Below, piece after piece: positions 1 through 14,209 of a DNA stretch of 64,000 bases. The stretch is from the NCBI GenBank assembly GCA_013365325.1, contig JABVXV010000033.1, forward strand, positions 62,001-126,000. The letters run 5' to 3'. Both the position numbers and the translations under genes were made by a program. This DNA is from Dipetalonema caudispina (Eukaryota; Nematoda; Chromadorea; Rhabditida; Onchocercidae). Under the pieces are notes generated by a model. The model was not told the DNA's origin, made no database searches, and worked only from the letters and a program-made list of their open reading frames with translations. The first letter of the stretch is position 1, and each line of letters starts with the position of its first letter.

Positions 1-3000
1 GTCGTTTTGGAAGTAATTCAAACCTTTCTTCTTATCACTTCTAGACATTTCAGAAACGAAATAAATATAGAAATTCTAATGAATTAAGTAAATTTAATAA
101 TCCTGTAATAATAATTACATCAACAGAAAAAAGAAATAAAACGGAATAATGTATGCTAATCACTAACTAAAATATCAATTTTGAACAACACATTTAGACA
201 GAATCCAACTTCCTCAATTATGATTTTTCTGTTGAATGCCTCACTGATATTGATGCACGTTAAAATACCCAGTACATAAGAACTTATGTTAAAGAAAGTA
301 ACAGTATGAGATAGGAAACCAAACAGACGTAGTCTCAGTGTTGAAGTTAAGTTTGAGCAAAAAAATAGATAAAAAGATGGATAAAGAAGTAATTAAAAGT
401 GTAGCGGAGCTCACCGAATTTTGTGTCTGATACATGGCAGCATTGAAGTAAGCGGATGCAAGTTTATGCCATGCTTTATACCAAGTTGGATCATAAACCG
501 TAGCATTTGCATAGAATTTCATTGTTTGTGTCAGAGTGGACTGTGATGGACTACTGGGCTGTAACGGCTGCACCACATGTGAATTTGGTGAAAATAGTGG
601 TGGTGAAGGGATTTTTACATGATTGCCATCTAGAAGTAGTGGTGGTACATTGATCACAATCGATGGGTTAGCCGACGGTTGTTGAGGAATGTTAACAGGT
701 GACAAAGACTGCTGTACATTCATGTTCACGGCTTGCACGTCTTTGGTTGACTGCGGTAACGTATCGTACCAGTCACCAAGTTTTAAACAACATTTTGCCA
801 CCAACCGGCACATTTCGGAATTTTTCTTGATTTCTCTCTAAAATATGAGTAGTAATGCTTAAACTGTTTTCATCTCTTGCTATGCATCAGTCTCTATTAA
901 TTATTCTTTACATTTCACAGTGTTGTGTTATTGAAATAGGTTAAAAAGTAACCTGCGCAAGAAGTTGAAAAAATACAACCCGTGTGAAATTCACACTGTT
1001 AATTTGATTTTTTTCAGTAACTTCTAAAAGCATATACGTGATCGATATAACTGCAATATGTCAGGTTGGAAATTTGCAAGAAAGGTATTTCACTTCATTC
1101 TAGCAAGCAAGAAAAGTTTAAATTTTCGAAACCTTTTCGACATCAAATTGATTGATTAGCTGTTCCAATGTATTGCAAGCTAGTTCAGTCCGGTTTTCTG
1201 CCCAATATTGCTTACAAACCGCCAACACTAATGAGGGCTTATCCATTGGTAAATTTGGTATTTCATGTAATTCTTCATTTCGTTTTAATCCCAATAAATC
1301 TGCCAAAATTTGACGTGACATTGATAACTTTCCATACTGTCGGCAAAGTGATGAAAATTTAATCCATAATGGGCGCATCTCATTCCGCGAAAGCACTAAT
1401 GATCTGAAATTTTTTCTAAATCAATTCCATTTTCCTTTAAAAAAACTGACCGATTATAAACGAATTGTGAACAGTTCATGAAGTAAGATATTTTCTAAAT
1501 TAAATCATATTTTGATGATTTAACTTACTTTACCAACAGAAGTCTTTGCCACTGTTCAATATTTGGCCGGCATCCTTGCAAACGCCGACTCCAAACAACA
1601 GCGATTCGAATTCTTCGATCGGGCCACATTTTGTATTCAATGGCTTCTTCCAGTTCGGTTAGCTGCTGTACAAGAGTCATTGCGCCATAAGCTCTTTCGT
1701 AACTTTCTGATGCCATCGCTGTCAATTCTGCGTCGCACATGTCACGTACCTGAATATAAACATTAACAGGGTGCATACATCACTAGTATCCTTAACATTT
1801 TAAATAACTAAAGCTGCTTATAGGTAATCCTAGCCGAATCATAAAATCCATTTCAAAATCTAGTTTAGTTAAACTGAAGTTCGTTAACCGAACTGATGAG
1901 CCTTGGCATCAAAGTGTGATGAAATCAGCAGAACTCAAGCATGATACTGTTGCGGACATGTCAATATATGTAGTGCATGGATGGTGTTTGCACCATAATA
2001 ATAAGATACTTATTAAAGGCTATTACAAGTAATGAATTATGATTTCGCACCAAAAAGTTTCGGCAAACCACTGTGAATTTAATTAGAATAAACTAAAAAG
2101 CATATGATTTAGGAGGCTCGTACATAGCAGGTCATGTCTGAGTGAAGTATATCATTGCTGGTAATAAAGCTGTCTTCGAAAATCATTAGGCAGATATAAT
2201 AATCAAGAATAACCTTTTCAATATAAGCCATTGCATCCTGATACTGCTCATTTCGAATGGCCAACACGGCTCGAAGGAAGGATCCGTCCTGATTATTCTC
2301 ATTAATCTGCTTAACATAATAATCCATCGTTTCCCAGTCTTCTAAACATCCATCTAAGTTTTTCCACTATTACAAGTAAAAAAAAGATACATAAAGGACT
2401 ACGTATCTTTTACGTGCAAGTTTTACGAAATGACTTACCGACTGCCCAACTACCTCGTGCTGCAGTTATTGCCATATTTTGCCTTCTGGTTGCACTTGTT
2501 GTTGTGCCCACTTCGGCGAATGCTTTTTTTCCGAGGTCATTTAATTCACCCCACTGTCCTAATGCCTCTAAGCATCGCATCTGATGTTCGTACAACTATA
2601 ATATAATCAAGAAAATTTTCTGCATGAATCCAATGATTTTCAAAAACCTTTGCACTCACGAATATTACATGATCTGGTATCAAGGTACGAAATCGATTAT
2701 GATAAGAAGATCCTTTAAATCATGCTTTGAATTAATAATCAGAATAATCCAGACCTCATCGGTAATAAATGTTTCATTGTTATATATTTCCAGTGCCTTC
2801 TCCCATTCATTCAACTTCTCATACCAACGTCCCTGCCTCTGCAATGTGAAAAAACTATTCATTCTGAAAAGCTGATTAAGATTTACGCACAACTTAAACG
2901 AATAAAACAGCATATACTTCAATCAATTAATAAGCAGTTAAGTTACACTAAATTCTTCAGAATGTTTAAATAACAAGTTGAAAGATATTGAAATAAAGTG

Positions 3001-6000
3001 TTTCATATTCCCAACGTTTCGTCTTTTCGACATGCATATAATTTTGCATATATTTGTTCGTATACGCATTAGATACTCTCATTTAAATAAAACATCTGTT
3101 GAAGAGGTTAATTTACTATAGTCATCAGACATTGATCCCAATTCATGTACTGGTCAATATTCATTTCGTTGTTTGGCAGCCTTACAGACGCTCTTCTCCA
3201 CACACTACACTTAAATCTTCGAAGCTCTCAAACAACCAATTTCACCCCACTATTACAACATAGTGTTAAGAATTTATATCATTTTCGACGCTGCATGCTA
3301 GTTACAGGGTATAGTTCAGTAACTATCGTAATTATGTATTTCATCAACATAATCCAATTATTTATTTTTTACCACTAAAATTTTTTACTATTGATGCTGA
3401 TCAGTTCCATTAACTTACTCCAATTTCCATATTATGTTGCCTAGCAAATGCCACAATTCCAGCGGCTTCTTCTTGGAGATTCAATTTGTTTGCATAGCTG
3501 AAAATGATTTAATTCATTTGCAAAGTCCAAGTAAAATAGCATTAAGTTCCGACAAACTCTGAATATGACGAAGGAACGAATAAAACGCCTAAATAGCAAA
3601 CTTACGTAATGAGAGCGCGACAGTGCTCTGGATCTGGATTTCTGTTAAATTTTTCGCGAATATTCAATTCCGTATACCGCAATGCTTTGGCATATGCTCG
3701 TGTCTGTTCAGCACATTTACACAATCTCTCACTACCGACCGGTAAAGGCCCCTGAAAAGGATTTTTTTGAACCTCTTTAAGAGACGAAAAGTTCAGTAGC
3801 AAAATTTTCGAAAATAGAGTAAAGTAGATGCAAATGATTGTTTCAACTAGAAAGATCGCTATGCTTACTTTTTCGGAATGATCCATAAATTCCGCAAGAT
3901 TCAATATTGTTTGTGTGATATCAGTATGGTTACTGGAATCAAGTGCATATTTAAGATTCGTCTCCAAGTCTCTTTGTTGCATTTCGTCCAGGTCTGTCCA
4001 AACTGACATAAATGCTGCATTGAACAGGTCTCTGAAATGGAGCTTCGTAAGTCTCAAGACTCAGGAGTTTTTTGAAAGACAATAAATATCAAATAGATTT
4101 ATAAAAACAATAAAATTGATTAAAACTTCGGACGATCTACGGAAGCATGATTTCTGCAGAGTTGTAAGTTCCACAGCGAAAATATATAAAATAATTTCAG
4201 AAAACAAAATTACTTCGCAAGCGATATATGCACATCTGCTAGAGGAGCACATGCACGAAGAGCTGCAGAAGGACTCTGCCGAATAAACTGAATTCGTAAT
4301 AAAACAAGCCACTGGTCCCAGTCCTGAAACGATATGTTATCACTAATGATTCAGCGTCAAAATCGTAAAATCATTAGAAAATTGACCAAACATTTGGATT
4401 TGTTTGAACTCTGATGAACAGGTTTGAAAAAAATTGTAGGAAATAAGTAGGATAAATTGAAACAGTAATGCACACTTGTACATGATAAAAGACGCTCCAT
4501 TTTAAAAAATAATATGCGTAAAGCAGAAAATGAGCATAAAAGATGAGCTTTTATCGTATATTTTATTTAGAATTACCCAGGTCTAAAGTTATCGAAATTT
4601 TTGTGCGCTTTTGATGATAAAGCCAAGCTTACAAACAATATGCATAAACTAATGTATCATTTGAATGAAATGGACCATTAAAATGCATTCACATCCTCCA
4701 GTTTAGAGAGAAATAAGATAAAGTGAACCTCCTTGGATACAAGTTGCGCAGTGGTCCAAGTTCTCTTCAAGACATCAAAATTAATTCGCTGCCCTTTTTC
4801 ATGACGGGCGGATGTAATGAACTGCTTTACTTGATTAGAAGAAACTTTAATTACAGGAGAATGTGAAGGGGATGCAACGCTTCCCTCATCGAGTTGCACG
4901 GTAAGCCTAAAACGGTTATTAATCTTGTTATTCATTTTGATATAAATAGGTATGAGCTTCTTTAAAAAATTTTTGTTTCCTCCTGAAAATAAAGGTTAAA
5001 CTTTCAGAAACCGAATTCAAAATTACCAGAACATTCCGTTTTATGTATAAAAAATTAAACTATTGATTTCATAACGAAATTTAGCCAAAATTGATTTGAT
5101 TTGCTCTGAAAGTTCTGCTTAAGTAGTAAACTCAACAAATTTACTTTAAATATTCATCGCAATGCAAGCCATGTCGAGCTAAAGCATAGTCAACACTTTT
5201 ACGGAAAACCAGAAATTGTCTCCACATCTGCAATAATCACCTGAGAAGTAGTATGCGAAGTACATTAACAAGAAATAAAAGATTCAAGAAAAGATACAGA
5301 TCTAAGTGTTAAAATATGCTACAACAAGATTATATATATGAACAAAATGTCAATAAACATCACGTAAATTACTGAAAACTTTCATATTTATCAACCCTCG
5401 AAAAACACGAAATGCTAACCTGTCGGACAATAACCACTAACAAAAGCAGTAACTTCTGTTGAAGTGCATGAACAGAAATAACTCGCAACCAAACTTGCAT
5501 TATCCTCGGTGCATGATCACGAATACAAATGGTTTCAGCCATCTGATAAATTGTGTCTAAAGCAATCCGTCGCACCTCCACCTTTACAGTCCGATCATCG
5601 AGAACAATCAAAATGGGTGGCAAAACAAGATGAATATGTGGTGCTAGGCACATCGATATTGACTGAACGCATGTGAATACCTAGTAAAGGATATAATAAA
5701 GGACATAACATTTGCATGAAAGCAAAATTTTTAAGTTTACATGGTATTTTATACATTTTTCCAACAAATTATAACTTCATAACAAGATGATTAACGGGAG
5801 TTACTTCAAAAAATAGACGAATCATCAATCTCGTTTCTATTACGATCTGTTAGGCCTCAGGGGATAGATGAAGATGCTTCACTCCTGGTAACCCATCCGT
5901 CAATTTTTTTAACTCCCAGCTTTGCAACCGCCCCTTGAACCGAAAATTTCTGTCTGCGGAAAGATGCCCGTCAAGGCGTATCTTCCGCCAATAGAACGCT

Positions 6001-9000
6001 AGGCTACCACAGCTAATTTTTTTATAGAAAGCTTTGAACTTGTTTCCCATCAATATACTCTTATCATTCCCCAGTCTACCTGAGATTGTGGAAGGAAGCA
6101 GGAGAAGATAGATGTGAAAGAAAGAGTGATAATTCATTTTCATCCCTTTTATTTTTTTGAAAATTTTTTTATTTTTTAGGAAATTGAAATCTTTTATTAT
6201 TTGATAAACACGCTCTTAATCCTTTAGATTCGGCGTGTATTTTTGTATTTTAAAGTGAAAAGTGAAAATTAGATAACAACGATTGTATTAATATGCAGCC
6301 AAGTAGTCACTGCCATACAGACATGCAAAAATCATAATTGGAAATGTCATTCATAACTCATAAAAAAAAGTAAATTCACTTACAGCGCAAGTGATGGCTC
6401 TATCCTTAGTACGATCTGACTGAACAATACTCAGAAGATATGGACATAATTCAGGTATGTATGGTGCGAAAGATGCACCAAATGCCGCGCCAATTTGTTG
6501 CATAACATTAACAATAGTAAGTCGCATGCTTACATCTTCTGACCATGCTTCCTTTAATATTTTCATTAATTTTCAGTTTACTGACTGAATTTTTAAATAT
6601 TACAATGAATTCTGAAGTACCAATGAACCCGTCTACTTACCCTGATCAAGCTGAATAATTTCGACATGAACGGTTTCATACTACCGCCAACTATCGCTAT
6701 AAAATTAGCCAGCTGTTGCAAATAAAACTGCTTTAAATCAGGTCGAGTTGCTGTTTGAATTACTTCGATCAGACGAGGTATAACCTAGAAGATTATCATA
6801 ACTGAAATTTTTTCTTAAATTCATAATTAAAATTTTTTCAAAAAAAAAAGATTTCCTGATGGGAAAGAAATAAAAGATGGAAAGTATTTGAGACCTTTTT
6901 ATTCTTTGGCAATACTATGATTTTAAGCCTTCGTTAAATAAAATTTAACACAGAAAAACAACATGTCAAAAAAACAGTACATAAGCTTAACCTTGCTAAC
7001 GTAAAGAGTACAACTTGGACCAAGGCTGCCGAATATTGTCAGTAATGCCTGGGTAATATCACGATGCAAATGACTGAGTGCATCGTCTTTCAGCATCTGC
7101 ATTAAACTTGCTATGGAAAATGCGGGATAGAGTTCTGCCAATGTACATTTCTCATAATGAAACCATTGGATAGTGTCTGAAAATGGAGAAAGTTTCTGAA
7201 CTCCCAAGAAATCCAGAAAGTTTGAAGGGTTCCAAACTGTCACAATTTTTCGATCATTCAATGCAGCACATCTCCTAACGATGTGATTGCATGATAGACA
7301 CAGAGATATAAACTTTGTGATGCCAGTAATTGAAACATCTGTTTTATTCGCCATTGCTCGAACTTTGGACAGTTAAATTCTGCAATAAAGCTGAACAAAA
7401 AAACACCATTCCGCATATCCGAAGATGATGATGTGGCTGGCAACGATAAAGCTAACGAATTCGACCTTTGAGAAGAAACTTTGCCAGTGAAAACTTTATG
7501 TGTATATGGATCTAAGGCTCCAATAATACCCAAGACCTGAAAATGATTAGAAGGAAAATAAAGAACTCTCAACTTTTAAAAACTCATAAATTCCAAAAAA
7601 ATTTCGGATAAAAGGTTACCCTCATGGTCATTCGACGCATTGAAACACTCATTTCCGTTCGTAGCAACCTCAACAGCACATCAAGCAAATCAGGATGCTC
7701 CTTATATGGATCAACAACATATGCAGTATTTTGGCAAAGCTGTCCCATCGTACGCAAAGCAGCCTAAGAAAAGAATTAGTTAAAGCATTGAAAGTATGAA
7801 CAAAGACGTAGAAATACTACTTAAAAAGTTTAAAAAATTAAGTACCTCTCTGCGACTTAAACTGCTCGAGTCTTGCAAAAACTGCACTAATGAGGGAAAT
7901 AACGTTTCTACTGAAAATACCAAATCAGCACCACCTGCAACTGCCAGCTCACTAATAGCATTCAATACCTGCAAATGTATTCGCACATTAATTCATCATT
8001 CAAAATCCCAAATTCGTTTATAGACATCAAATTACGTGCAGTAAAGTCAAACCTGCACAGTCACATCCACACGACTGATTTCGGAGCTCAGTTTTGGTAC
8101 TAAAGCTGTCAATATCGGATTCATATACGGCTTTGCAAATTTTGGAGACTGCTTAGCCACTTGTGCAATTACACGAGCACTATGTTCTTCAAGTCTGTAA
8201 TTTTTACAGCTTTCCTTTGCTCCAAAAAAAAACAAAACAAAACATATGAACCCATATTTTTTAATTTATTATTTATATTACACTTCTTTACTTGCTGGGA
8301 GAATGCCCTAAGAAGGTATTAAACCCATTTGAAGTTTCACCATATTTTGACATAAGGTAGAAAGCAATGATAAATACGCTTTTCAGAGCAAAATATACAA
8401 TAAATTTCATGATTTACAAGTTCGGAATGCAGATGATTGTAATAAGCTAACCTGGGTACTCCACTGTTTGTCAATTGGGTAAGCGTCTCCAGCAGAACGT
8501 TACGCAAACTAGGCAAAACATATGCAGGATTCAAACTACCCAGTTTTCCGAGCAAGGCTACTGCATGCTCCTGCATTTCCAGTTTTTCATCATGCAAAGT
8601 CATGAAAATAGAGTCGAGCATATCAGCCTGTGCCAAATGTGACAGCAAAAGCGGATCTCCATCTTTGAAACATTGCAAAACTCTCAAGCGTACTTCCACT
8701 GCTGAAAAATGAGAGAACATCACAGAAGATAAAGAAAAGTAAGAAACAAGTAACACACTCGGTTACTCATCAAAAGGCTAGACTACTGGCAACAGTTAGT
8801 GGCAATCGGAGAATTATTTCATATGCATTATTAAATATACTGATTTCGTATTGTTAAATATATTACCAATATATTGTTTTTTTCAGGCCACACACAGCTG
8901 GTTTCATTTAACAGTGATACACTATCCCAAACTTGGATAATTCAATTCGCTGAACTAGACCACCACCTTCCCAGCTAGATAAATCTAGAATAATGTTCAA

Positions 9001-12000
9001 AAAATTCTCTTGCTACATGCGTAGGCTGGAAATTTTTTTTCAGTACTGCCAGTAAATTACCATTTAGGTTTTTAATCTAAAATCATAATCCGAAAAAAAA
9101 GCATGCATTATATCAAAAAAATATAAAAACTCACACGGATCGACAACGGCAACCATTACAAGTTGGCGGAGTACGGAGTGGATCAAATTTAGAACATCAA
9201 AACGCTGTTTTTTATTGGCGCATTCAAATGATTCAAATACACGAACAAAAGGCGTCAACATTTTAGCACAACAATCTACTGCAGCCAAACGTACTTCTGA
9301 GCAATCAGAAGATAAGTAGCCCTGAAAATTTACTAACAATCTGAACTTCAATTACCTGCCATTATTTTATTTTTATTACTTCATTATTTACTTGCTGTTG
9401 TTTCTTGATCCATCAAAGATGAGTCGGTAATCACCTAGATCACAACTCTTAGTCTTCGCAAATGGTCAAAAAGTGATTCTGCCGCACTGACAGTTTTCGA
9501 GGATTGAGGATCAGGTATAAAGAGCAAAAGATTTTGAATTAGTGAGACCAATTCTTACATGAGCTATGTAGTTGATGAACATTTGAAGTGCATGCCGCTG
9601 AAATTCGAAACGACCAAGTGTAGCTAAAGCGAGATTTGTAAGTGCCACATTAGTAACATTCACAGAACCAGCTGGCATGGGTGGTTCTGTTGGCGGATCA
9701 AGTTTACTAGGCAACTTGCGGTTCATCAAAAGCTGACAAAGCTCTTTTAACAAACCATCCTGTGCTTCCGTTTTCAATCCAGGTATGGACTGCATTATTT
9801 CATAAGCAACGTCTGTTAATCCTGAAATCAAAACCACAGAATGATTTTTTCAGAAAAAAAAGCGGGATTGGAAGAACTGAAAAAATAACACCGCAATTTT
9901 TAACTGATCACAGATAAACAATATTATGTTGAGTCCTCAACTTTGAATTTGCAGGTTTCCCTTCTTTCCACTCTTTTTTCTTCAGGAAAAAATCATATGT
10001 TACACAAGCCGACTACACCAAAGTCTATCTTTCCATAGATTTCCGCAGTTATACACCATGAATATTCAAATCTTATTCCCCATAAAATATTTTTAAGGCT
10101 TATTTATAGTGGAAATTTTCTGGATTTAATATAATGATTAGGTCACTTAACTTAGGAGTTTTATTATTACATAGAATGTTTTTCTAAAGAACAAAAGCAC
10201 ATTAAAGTCTCACTCATATTAAAGGATAAAATTGCAGTAATACCTTTTGATAAACCTGTCGATAGTAGAACTGGCAGCAGCGTTTTAATTTCAGATTCTA
10301 TTTTTTCTTTCAATGCGCGAATAATTAATGTCAAACATAAGAAGACATGTTCATCTACTGGTTTGTGCCTAGAAAAAAACAAGTTAATAAAAATACAAAT
10401 AAACTTCCTGTCAATTTTATTTCACATAAACATAATTCCAGGCACTTTAAGATCAAGTGGCAAATGGAAGAAAGTTTTTCCAAAAACTCAACTGCTGATG
10501 AAGTAATGAAGAAGAGATCTGACAAAAATGAAAGATTTTAAGAAAAGTGAAAAAAAAAACGACCATAAGCTTTAATCCATTTAGCAGTGTTTGAAGAGTA
10601 AACGATGACAATGTTGCTCATCCAATAAAAATATAAATAATCAATAATAAAAAAAGAGTGAAACTAACTTATACGTTGCAGTCTGCAACTGAATTTGTAT
10701 GACAGCGAAAAGACGAGGCAGTTTTAAAAGCAGTTCTGTTGGCCGATCAAGCACCAACAAACCAAGAGTAAAGAAAGCAGGTGAATGTTTTGCAGTCAAA
10801 TTTAATGCATGATTGAACATTGAAGCTATATCAACATTGAAAACATCTGCCTCATTTGAAGCAACCGTTTGCGTTTTCCCAAATGATGAAAGACGTGGGA
10901 AAATTTCAAGCAATGTTGTTTGGCAACAAACATAACGTGAAGTACATGCGAGATTGCACGCTCGATATATCTGGAAATGAAGCTCATTAAAATAAGACTT
11001 CTGTATGATGAAAAACAATTATTAGTTGTTGTAATTATTTTTTCAAAGTTTTAAAATTTCCTTGAAACCACTCAATAATTATGTGTAAACAATAGAATTA
11101 TTTATTGATGAGGAATAAAGCAATTTAAGGATTTAATTTTTTCACATTTCATATTACTCTATACATTCCTATGTGTAAGAAAGTTTTTTCAATAACTATA
11201 CTACACTTAAAGATGAATAAAGCATTTGCAGAGCAATCAACTTGAATAAACCAATAGAGATAACTAATTGAATTCTCCTTTTTTTCTCCAACGCTTTTCT
11301 CCAAACTTAATTTAAAATACTTAAATTTTTAAATGAACTTAATTTTGGTATAGAAATCATTAATAGAAGCAAAACTAAGTTATTTTACTTACATCACTAA
11401 ATTTTTCAGCAACAAGCTGATTAGCAGTTCGACTATCAACAGTAACCGAATATGTGCGCTCCGTTAACCAATCTATTGCATTTGATCCAATTACTGTTCG
11501 AACATTCTGTTGTGGTTGACGCCCGAGCGCCAGGATTCGTTGACGCTCAGCCGGTGCATTACCAATTCGAAGTAGTTCATTAAATATTAAGAGCATTGGA
11601 TGCTGCCTTTCGTCTCGATTTAAACCATCAAATTTCAAAGAATTCATTGCTTCATCATAACAGCGCTAAAAAATAGCAGTCTGTCAATATATTATCTCAT
11701 TAACACCACAAAATAATTCCAAAAACTTTATCCAGTCAACCTGAGTCGATAAAGTGTCGGTCCTTCAAAGCACTGGATGGTATCTAGTATCATGCAAGAG
11801 ACAGTGAGCATACTGAAGGTGCTTTTTTATCCTTCAATGTTTGAAGGATGATGCCGACGGATAAAACAAAAATTCACGGCAAAACAGAATAGTATACATT
11901 AACACGCGTTATATTTGGGTTTATCTTTTGTTGTTATCTCTTTTTTGCGTCTTCACGCATAATTTTGTTTTAACAATGTACATAGTATGCGCTGCTTCTT

Positions 12001-14209
12001 TCTGATCAATTGCAACCTTGTGAAGTTAAGAACATTGTTGTTAGACAACTACATATGCAAGAATTGCGATGAAAATGGTCAAGGAACAGGTGATCCTCGT
12101 TTAAAAGAAATCACAAAACGTACAGAATGCAGATTAAAATTTGAAATGACTTACCCAATACCATTCCGACTTTTGACGTGCTTCACGTTGCGATGTAACT
12201 GTAAGGGCAGCATGTAAGGCCTTAGTAGCTGCTATCCGTACCGTAGCCTAAAAGGTGTTAACCTAACATTAAAGAGAAAGCATCATCCAAAAGAAAAAAG
12301 GGAAAAGTGTATAATAATACTACATGAACTAATAATTCATCATCGGGCAGAAAATATTGCTGTGAATAAAGCGCTGCTTAAATCATTACGCGTTTCTTAA
12401 CTTTTTTTCAACAAATCTGAAGAATTTCAGTAACTTTTTGCAGACCTTAGGATCCCTGATGACTTTGAAAATATTGGAAAAGAAATTAGATGCACGTAGA
12501 AAAAATGATGTTGATGTATACAAGGCCAACTGTCTCGCCAGAAAAACTGCAGCAAGACGACGTGATTCATTTCGTTCAGATTCTTCAAGCCATTCACACA
12601 CCTATCAAACACTTCAAGTTTTAATGTTTTAATATTTATTGATATGGTGCAATTAATTTTAGTGCCTAGTCTGATTGAATGAATTGGAAATAAAGAAAAT
12701 CAATTACATCATCAAGACATTGTTGTAAACATATTAATATATTTTCTACTATTGTAAACAGATATAGCTTCAAGACAATAAGCGACACATCCCCCAGCAA
12801 CCAAAAATTCAAATCGGCAGCACAGGAAGTTGAACTATGAATAAGAAAAACTTTTACCTGGTTGATAGATTTTTCTACCAGTTCAGCAGCGAATGTCTTC
12901 GACGTCTGGATCAAATAGGCAATTGCCCTGGCAACAAGTTTCATACCCGCTTCATCACCTTGCACTAGTGCTTTCAGGAGATACTTTGCAAAACGTGGGA
13001 CACGTTTCGTCTCATCACCAGCATTTTCTACCAAACAAGCTGAAATCTTGCCATATTACCTAGCACTATAAAGAATATAAAGATGTAATGCACTTGAAGT
13101 AACTTGTTGAAACCAATAATAATTTGAGTATATATCAAATTACCAGATACCTATCAAAATTATTCCTGCCTTTCTTTCGTCATTATCCAAACTCGTCATC
13201 AACGTATGTATAGCACTCTGAAAATATGAGAAAAATAAAGTTTGCGTTTCATTTATATTTGTCCATAATAGAGCAAAAGGATGCATAACTAACTGCATTT
13301 GATTTCATTAAGTGTACAAAGAAGGCAGAAGCATCAGACATTTTTTTTTTTTTTATGACGCCACACGCTGACATAATTCAAATAAAAACTCTTCTTCGAT
13401 CCTGCTGTAGAGGAAGTCAAAAATAAACATGAAAATTCAATTCAGTGTTAATTATTATGCCTATAAAAACGAATGAAGTTACTAACAAGGAGAAATAAAC
13501 TTAAAGAAATTCACTACAGATCCAATCCAATAACAAAATTCAATTACAATAAACAATTGTTTAGAAAAGAAGTCATCAATTGCTGATCGTTTCCAGATAT
13601 CATATAAATTAGCAGAAAAATTCAACAGCTTATTATACAACAGCAATGTTTTGAAAAAAGTAACTCAGAAGTTAACGAGTGTTTCCAACCTGATCAACTT
13701 TTGTATCGAATGTAGCGAAAAATTCCGCTGTAAACTGATCACCATTGTCACGTAATTCCCCATTTATATAGCTGCAAAAAGACTTGATTTAATTAACAAC
13801 TAATAGATTACTGATTCCTTTATGGAACTGTCTTGTATTAAATTTGTCCGCTTTGATTTCCTGGTCATTTATACATTCTAGAATCAGATCGTTTGGAACA
13901 TTTGACTGATGTATTATCCTCATTCTATCGCTGAAGGAAAAAGTAGCAAAGATAATTTCAGATTTTCATACTTTATCAGTATATTCATGCTTAACTATCT
14001 TCAAGATTTAAAACTTCTGTATGGTAAAAATTTCAACTGATTCAGTCAGTTCTGTAGCATAAATTTCAAAACAGAACAGGATAAGCTCCTTACTCATAAA
14101 GTTGTCTGGCAACTTTCAATCGATTTTCATCACCTCCTTTCTTCCTTAAACGCGTAAGAAAATCAGCCGCTGTTGCCTGTGCAGACGTCTCTCGAATGCT
14201 AGAATCCAT
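1..14209 (-). CDS. let-363: Serine/threonine kinase TOR (mTOR, let-363), N-terminal about 33 exons; C-terminus off the left edge
   Basis: TOR is the PI3K-like kinase of TORC1/TORC2 that couples nutrients to translation and growth. Joined minus-strand exons follow human mTOR collinearly. They start at ATG 14209-14207 (exons 14094-14209, 13690-13771, 13151-13217, about 12858-13043) and run through HEAT repeats to the FAT domain. Recognisable stretches are RRLAAVFLARQLAL (about 12.5 kb), LGIIGALDPYTHKV (about 7.5 kb), RDLFNAAFMSVWTDLDE and TQTILNLAEFMDHSEK (about 3.9-4.03 kb), CDAELTAMASESYERAYGAM (about 1.7 kb), and DPTWYKAWHKLA in exon 415-837. A last exon, 75-1, fits in phase 0. FRB, kinase and FATC domains must lie to the left. 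Splice phases were checked for exons 1-4, 16 to 17, and 32 to 33; other boundaries are estimates. Identity is very secure. An insert of about 70 residues in exon 415-837 is unusual. Confidence 0.95.
5808..6090 (-). ncRNA. GC-rich structured element in a TOR intron, possible Pol III RNA or SINE
   Basis: The intron between TOR exons at about 5.68 and 6.39 kb holds an island clearly richer in G+C than its surroundings. On the minus strand it has box-A-like TAGCTGTGGTAGCC (about 6020), box-B-like GGTTCAAGGGG (about 5935), a 13/14-bp imperfect hairpin (GCGGAAAGATGCC against GGCGTATCTTCCGC, about 5956-5989), and a run of six T at about 5808-5813. This layout resembles a Pol III gene or SINE, but it matches no RNA family I know. 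TOR protein alignment reads straight across the intron, so the element is not a TOR exon. A minus-strand open frame crosses it (5850-6143) with no recognisable protein. Confidence 0.3.

Noticed and set aside
5850..6143. 97-codon minus-strand ORF as a TOR exon or nested gene
   Set aside because: TOR homology reads straight from the 6.39 kb exon to the 5.68 kb exon without it, and the peptide resembles nothing. It is treated as part of the GC-rich element.
13314..13400. Open stretch (MSDASAFFVHLMKSNA frame) as an extra TOR exon or alternative start
   Set aside because: Exons 13690-13771 and 13151-13217 join directly in phase 0 and match human mTOR with no gap, so this stretch is intronic.
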